Part shown: piece by piece, positions 7,241-8,300 of the stretch
How the letters are laid out: each line of letters starts with the position of its first letter
Position numbering within the stretch: the stretch's first letter is position 1
From: Zymogenus sp964542895
GTDB lineage: Bacteria; Desulfobacterota; Zymogenia; Zymogenales; Zymogenaceae
DNA length: 8,300 nt
NCBI GenBank assembly: GCA_964542895.1
Contig: CAZIWT010000152.1
Coordinates: 1-8,300, forward strand
Direction of reading: 5' to 3'
Notes under the pieces: generated by a model
The model's input: only the letters and a program-made list of their open reading frames with translations
Databases searched by the model: none
Told to the model about the DNA's origin: nothing
Made by a program: the position numbers and the translations under genes

Positions 7241-7250
7241 ACTTTATAAT
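7223..7250 (+). promoter_or_regulatory. Candidate promoter for fdhE, overlapping the terminator
   Basis: TATAAT (7245-7250) is a perfect -10 box. The best -35 match, TTTACC (7223-7228), is 16 bases upstream and lies in the loop and 3' arm of the terminator. Initiation near 7257 would leave a leader of about 25 bases. The -35 box is weak, so readthrough of the terminator may supply fdhE instead. Confidence 0.35.
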
Positions 7251-7280
7251 GCGGATCAAAAAGACGGATACCACAAGATT

Positions 7281-8165
7281 ATGAAGAGAAAAGAGAAGAA
7301 CGTTAAAAAGGGAAGTAATGGAGAGGAAATAAGGGCGATAGAAAAAGCAAGAAGAGAACATCCAGAGATCGCCAAACCCCTGGATATCCTTATGAAGCTT
7401 ACGGAGATATCGGGTGATATCATCCCCGTAAAAGGAGAAAATATCAACTGGGATAAGCTCAAAGAGGGTTTTCCCGTCGTTGACAAGAGGATACTCCCTG
7501 AAGACCTCGGCCCTCTTACAAAAAGATTCAAAGAGATATTAAATATATTATTAGCGGGGGATAATGTGGGGGCATCAGCCGTTTCCGACTTCTTTGAAGA
7601 AAAGAAGCTGTTCAAAAAGCTCCTCGAGGGAGTTTTGACGGGTCAATACAGCTTCCCTAAAAAATATTCGCGTTCCAAGCCGGTTACACTATTCGCCGCC
7701 GGGGAAACCCTCCTGCCTCTGATTAACGACATCAAGCTGTCTCATCCGCCCAAAGAGGGGCTAGATAACTGGGGCGAGTCCTACTGCCCCATATGCGGGG
7801 CTCCGCCCAGCATCTCGGCAATCGAGGGGGAGGAAAACAGGCTCTTCCTCTACTGCAGTCGCTGTGCCCAGAGCTGGAACTTTCCCCGGCTTGTCTGCGT
7901 CCACTGCGGAGAGGAAGACCAGAAAAAACTCCAATATTTTTATGCCGAAACCGACGAGATCCATCGTGTATACGTCTGCGACTCGTGCAAACACTACATG
8001 AAATCGGTAGACAAGAGAGAGAAAAACGTCGTCTTTCCCCGTCCCGAAGATCTGACCACCATCCGGCTTGATATCGTGGCGAAGAGCGAGGGGTACACCA
8101 GAGAGAGCATCGATTTCGTAGGCCTAATCCTTATGGACCACAAAGCCGAGCAGGAGCGGTCTTAG
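7281..8165 (+). CDS. fdhE: Formate dehydrogenase accessory protein FdhE
   Basis: A 294-residue cytoplasmic maturation factor; E. coli FdhE has 309. The family binds iron through rubredoxin-like CxxC pairs and interacts with the catalytic subunit of respiratory formate dehydrogenases before Tat export. Four CxxC pairs are visible: C169/C172 (CPICG), C192/C195, C206/C209 and C233/C236, in the C-terminal half. The N-terminal half (about 20-150) is a helical, charged region containing the family-like FAAGETLLPLI stretch. The start at 7281 has no good Shine-Dalgarno sequence (only GGAT at 7266-7269), the poorest among these genes; the next in-frame Met is residue 37, which would cut conserved sequence. 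The first dozen residues are lysine-rich. Its place after the operon supports a role in assembling the upstream complex, possibly at a lower expression level. Confidence 0.92.
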   Translation: MKRKEKNVKKGSNGEEIRAIEKARREHPEIAKPLDILMKLTEISGDIIPVKGENINWDKLKEGFPVVDKRILPEDLGPLTKRFKEILNILLAGDNVGASAVSDFFEEKKLFKKLLEGVLTGQYSFPKKYSRSKPVTLFAAGETLLPLINDIKLSHPPKEGLDNWGESYCPICGAPPSISAIEGEENRLFLYCSRCAQSWNFPRLVCVHCGEEDQKKLQYFYAETDEIHRVYVCDSCKHYMKSVDKREKNVVFPRPEDLTTIRLDIVAKSEGYTRESIDFVGLILMDHKAEQERS

Positions 8166-8182
8166 AGGGTAGAGGGATCAAA

Positions 8183-8233
8183 ATGAATCAGGTGAAGCGA
8201 CCTGATAAAGCCTTTAACACCCACTGTAAATAG
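8183..8233 (+). CDS. Doubtful 16-codon ORF
   Basis: ATG at 8183 is preceded by AGAGGG (8171-8176) at six bases, a fair ribosome site, but the frame closes after 16 residues (MNQVKRPDKAFNTHCK). It overlaps an inverted repeat. It could be a leader peptide or the decayed start of a further gene, but chance is the likeliest explanation. I do not recognise it. Confidence 0.12.
   Translation: MNQVKRPDKAFNTHCK
8187..8206. repeat. Small inverted repeat downstream of fdhE
   Basis: ATCAGGT (8187-8193) and ACCTGAT (8200-8206) are perfect 7-base complements around GAAGCG. A second pairing, AGCCTTT (8209-8215) with AAAGGCT (8236-8242), follows with a 20-base loop. No T-run follows either, so these are not convincing terminators. 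They may be a processed 3' end or a regulator site. Confidence 0.3.
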
Positions 8234-8300
8234 TAAAAGGCTCATATTGGATCAAACAGAGTTAATCACCATACATAAGCACTCTCAACCATAACTTGAA

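Overview
The window looks like a piece of an anaerobic bacterial chromosome, most likely from Desulfobacterota (the former Deltaproteobacteria) or a relative. The gene set is a tungsten/molybdenum aldehyde oxidoreductase, a Tat-exported selenocysteine formate dehydrogenase with iron-sulfur and cytochrome b subunits, and FdhE. From memory, the catalytic subunit reads much like the periplasmic W/Se formate dehydrogenases of Desulfovibrio-type bacteria. Genes are moderately GC-rich and the gaps are clearly AT-rich. The taxonomic call is inference; there is no rRNA or other marker gene here.

Layout, all on the plus strand: (1) 1-217, AT-rich upstream region with a 16-bp perfect palindrome and weak promoter candidates. 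(2) 218-2182, AOR-family oxidoreductase, transcribed alone and closed by a terminator at 2220-2262. (3) 2183-2637, a 455-base gap with a near-consensus promoter (2299-2327) and a long structured leader that ends in a hairpin plus nine T's at 2516-2524. (4) 2638-5739, formate dehydrogenase catalytic subunit. This is one 1033-residue gene, not two ORFs: the in-frame UGA at 3193-3195 is a selenocysteine codon with a SECIS-like hairpin 16 nt downstream. (5) 5740-6549, four-cluster ferredoxin-type subunit. (6) 6551-7174, four-helix diheme cytochrome b subunit, followed by a strong terminator (7208-7240). (7) 7281-8165, FdhE maturation factor. (8) 8166-8300, non-coding or nearly so, with a doubtful 16-codon ORF.

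Together, genes 4-6 predict a membrane-anchored formate dehydrogenase of the FdnGHI type. Formate is oxidised at a Se/Mo-or-W bis-pyranopterin site outside the cytoplasmic membrane, electrons run through five [4Fe-4S] clusters to two b hemes, and then to menaquinone. FdhE helps maturation of this enzyme class. The AOR is a separate cytoplasmic tungsto/molybdo-enzyme that interconverts an aldehyde and an acid with a low-potential carrier. What the two loci share is the need for pyranopterin cofactor and W or Mo.

The least explained part is the leader RNA in front of the formate dehydrogenase. It has a promoter, a multi-helix fold closed by a short P1 helix, a P1 strand that is also part of a terminator stem, and a poly-U tract. 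That is the architecture of a transcription-attenuating riboswitch. I could not assign it to a known class from sequence; a molybdenum/tungsten cofactor-type aptamer is the first hypothesis to test because of the gene context.
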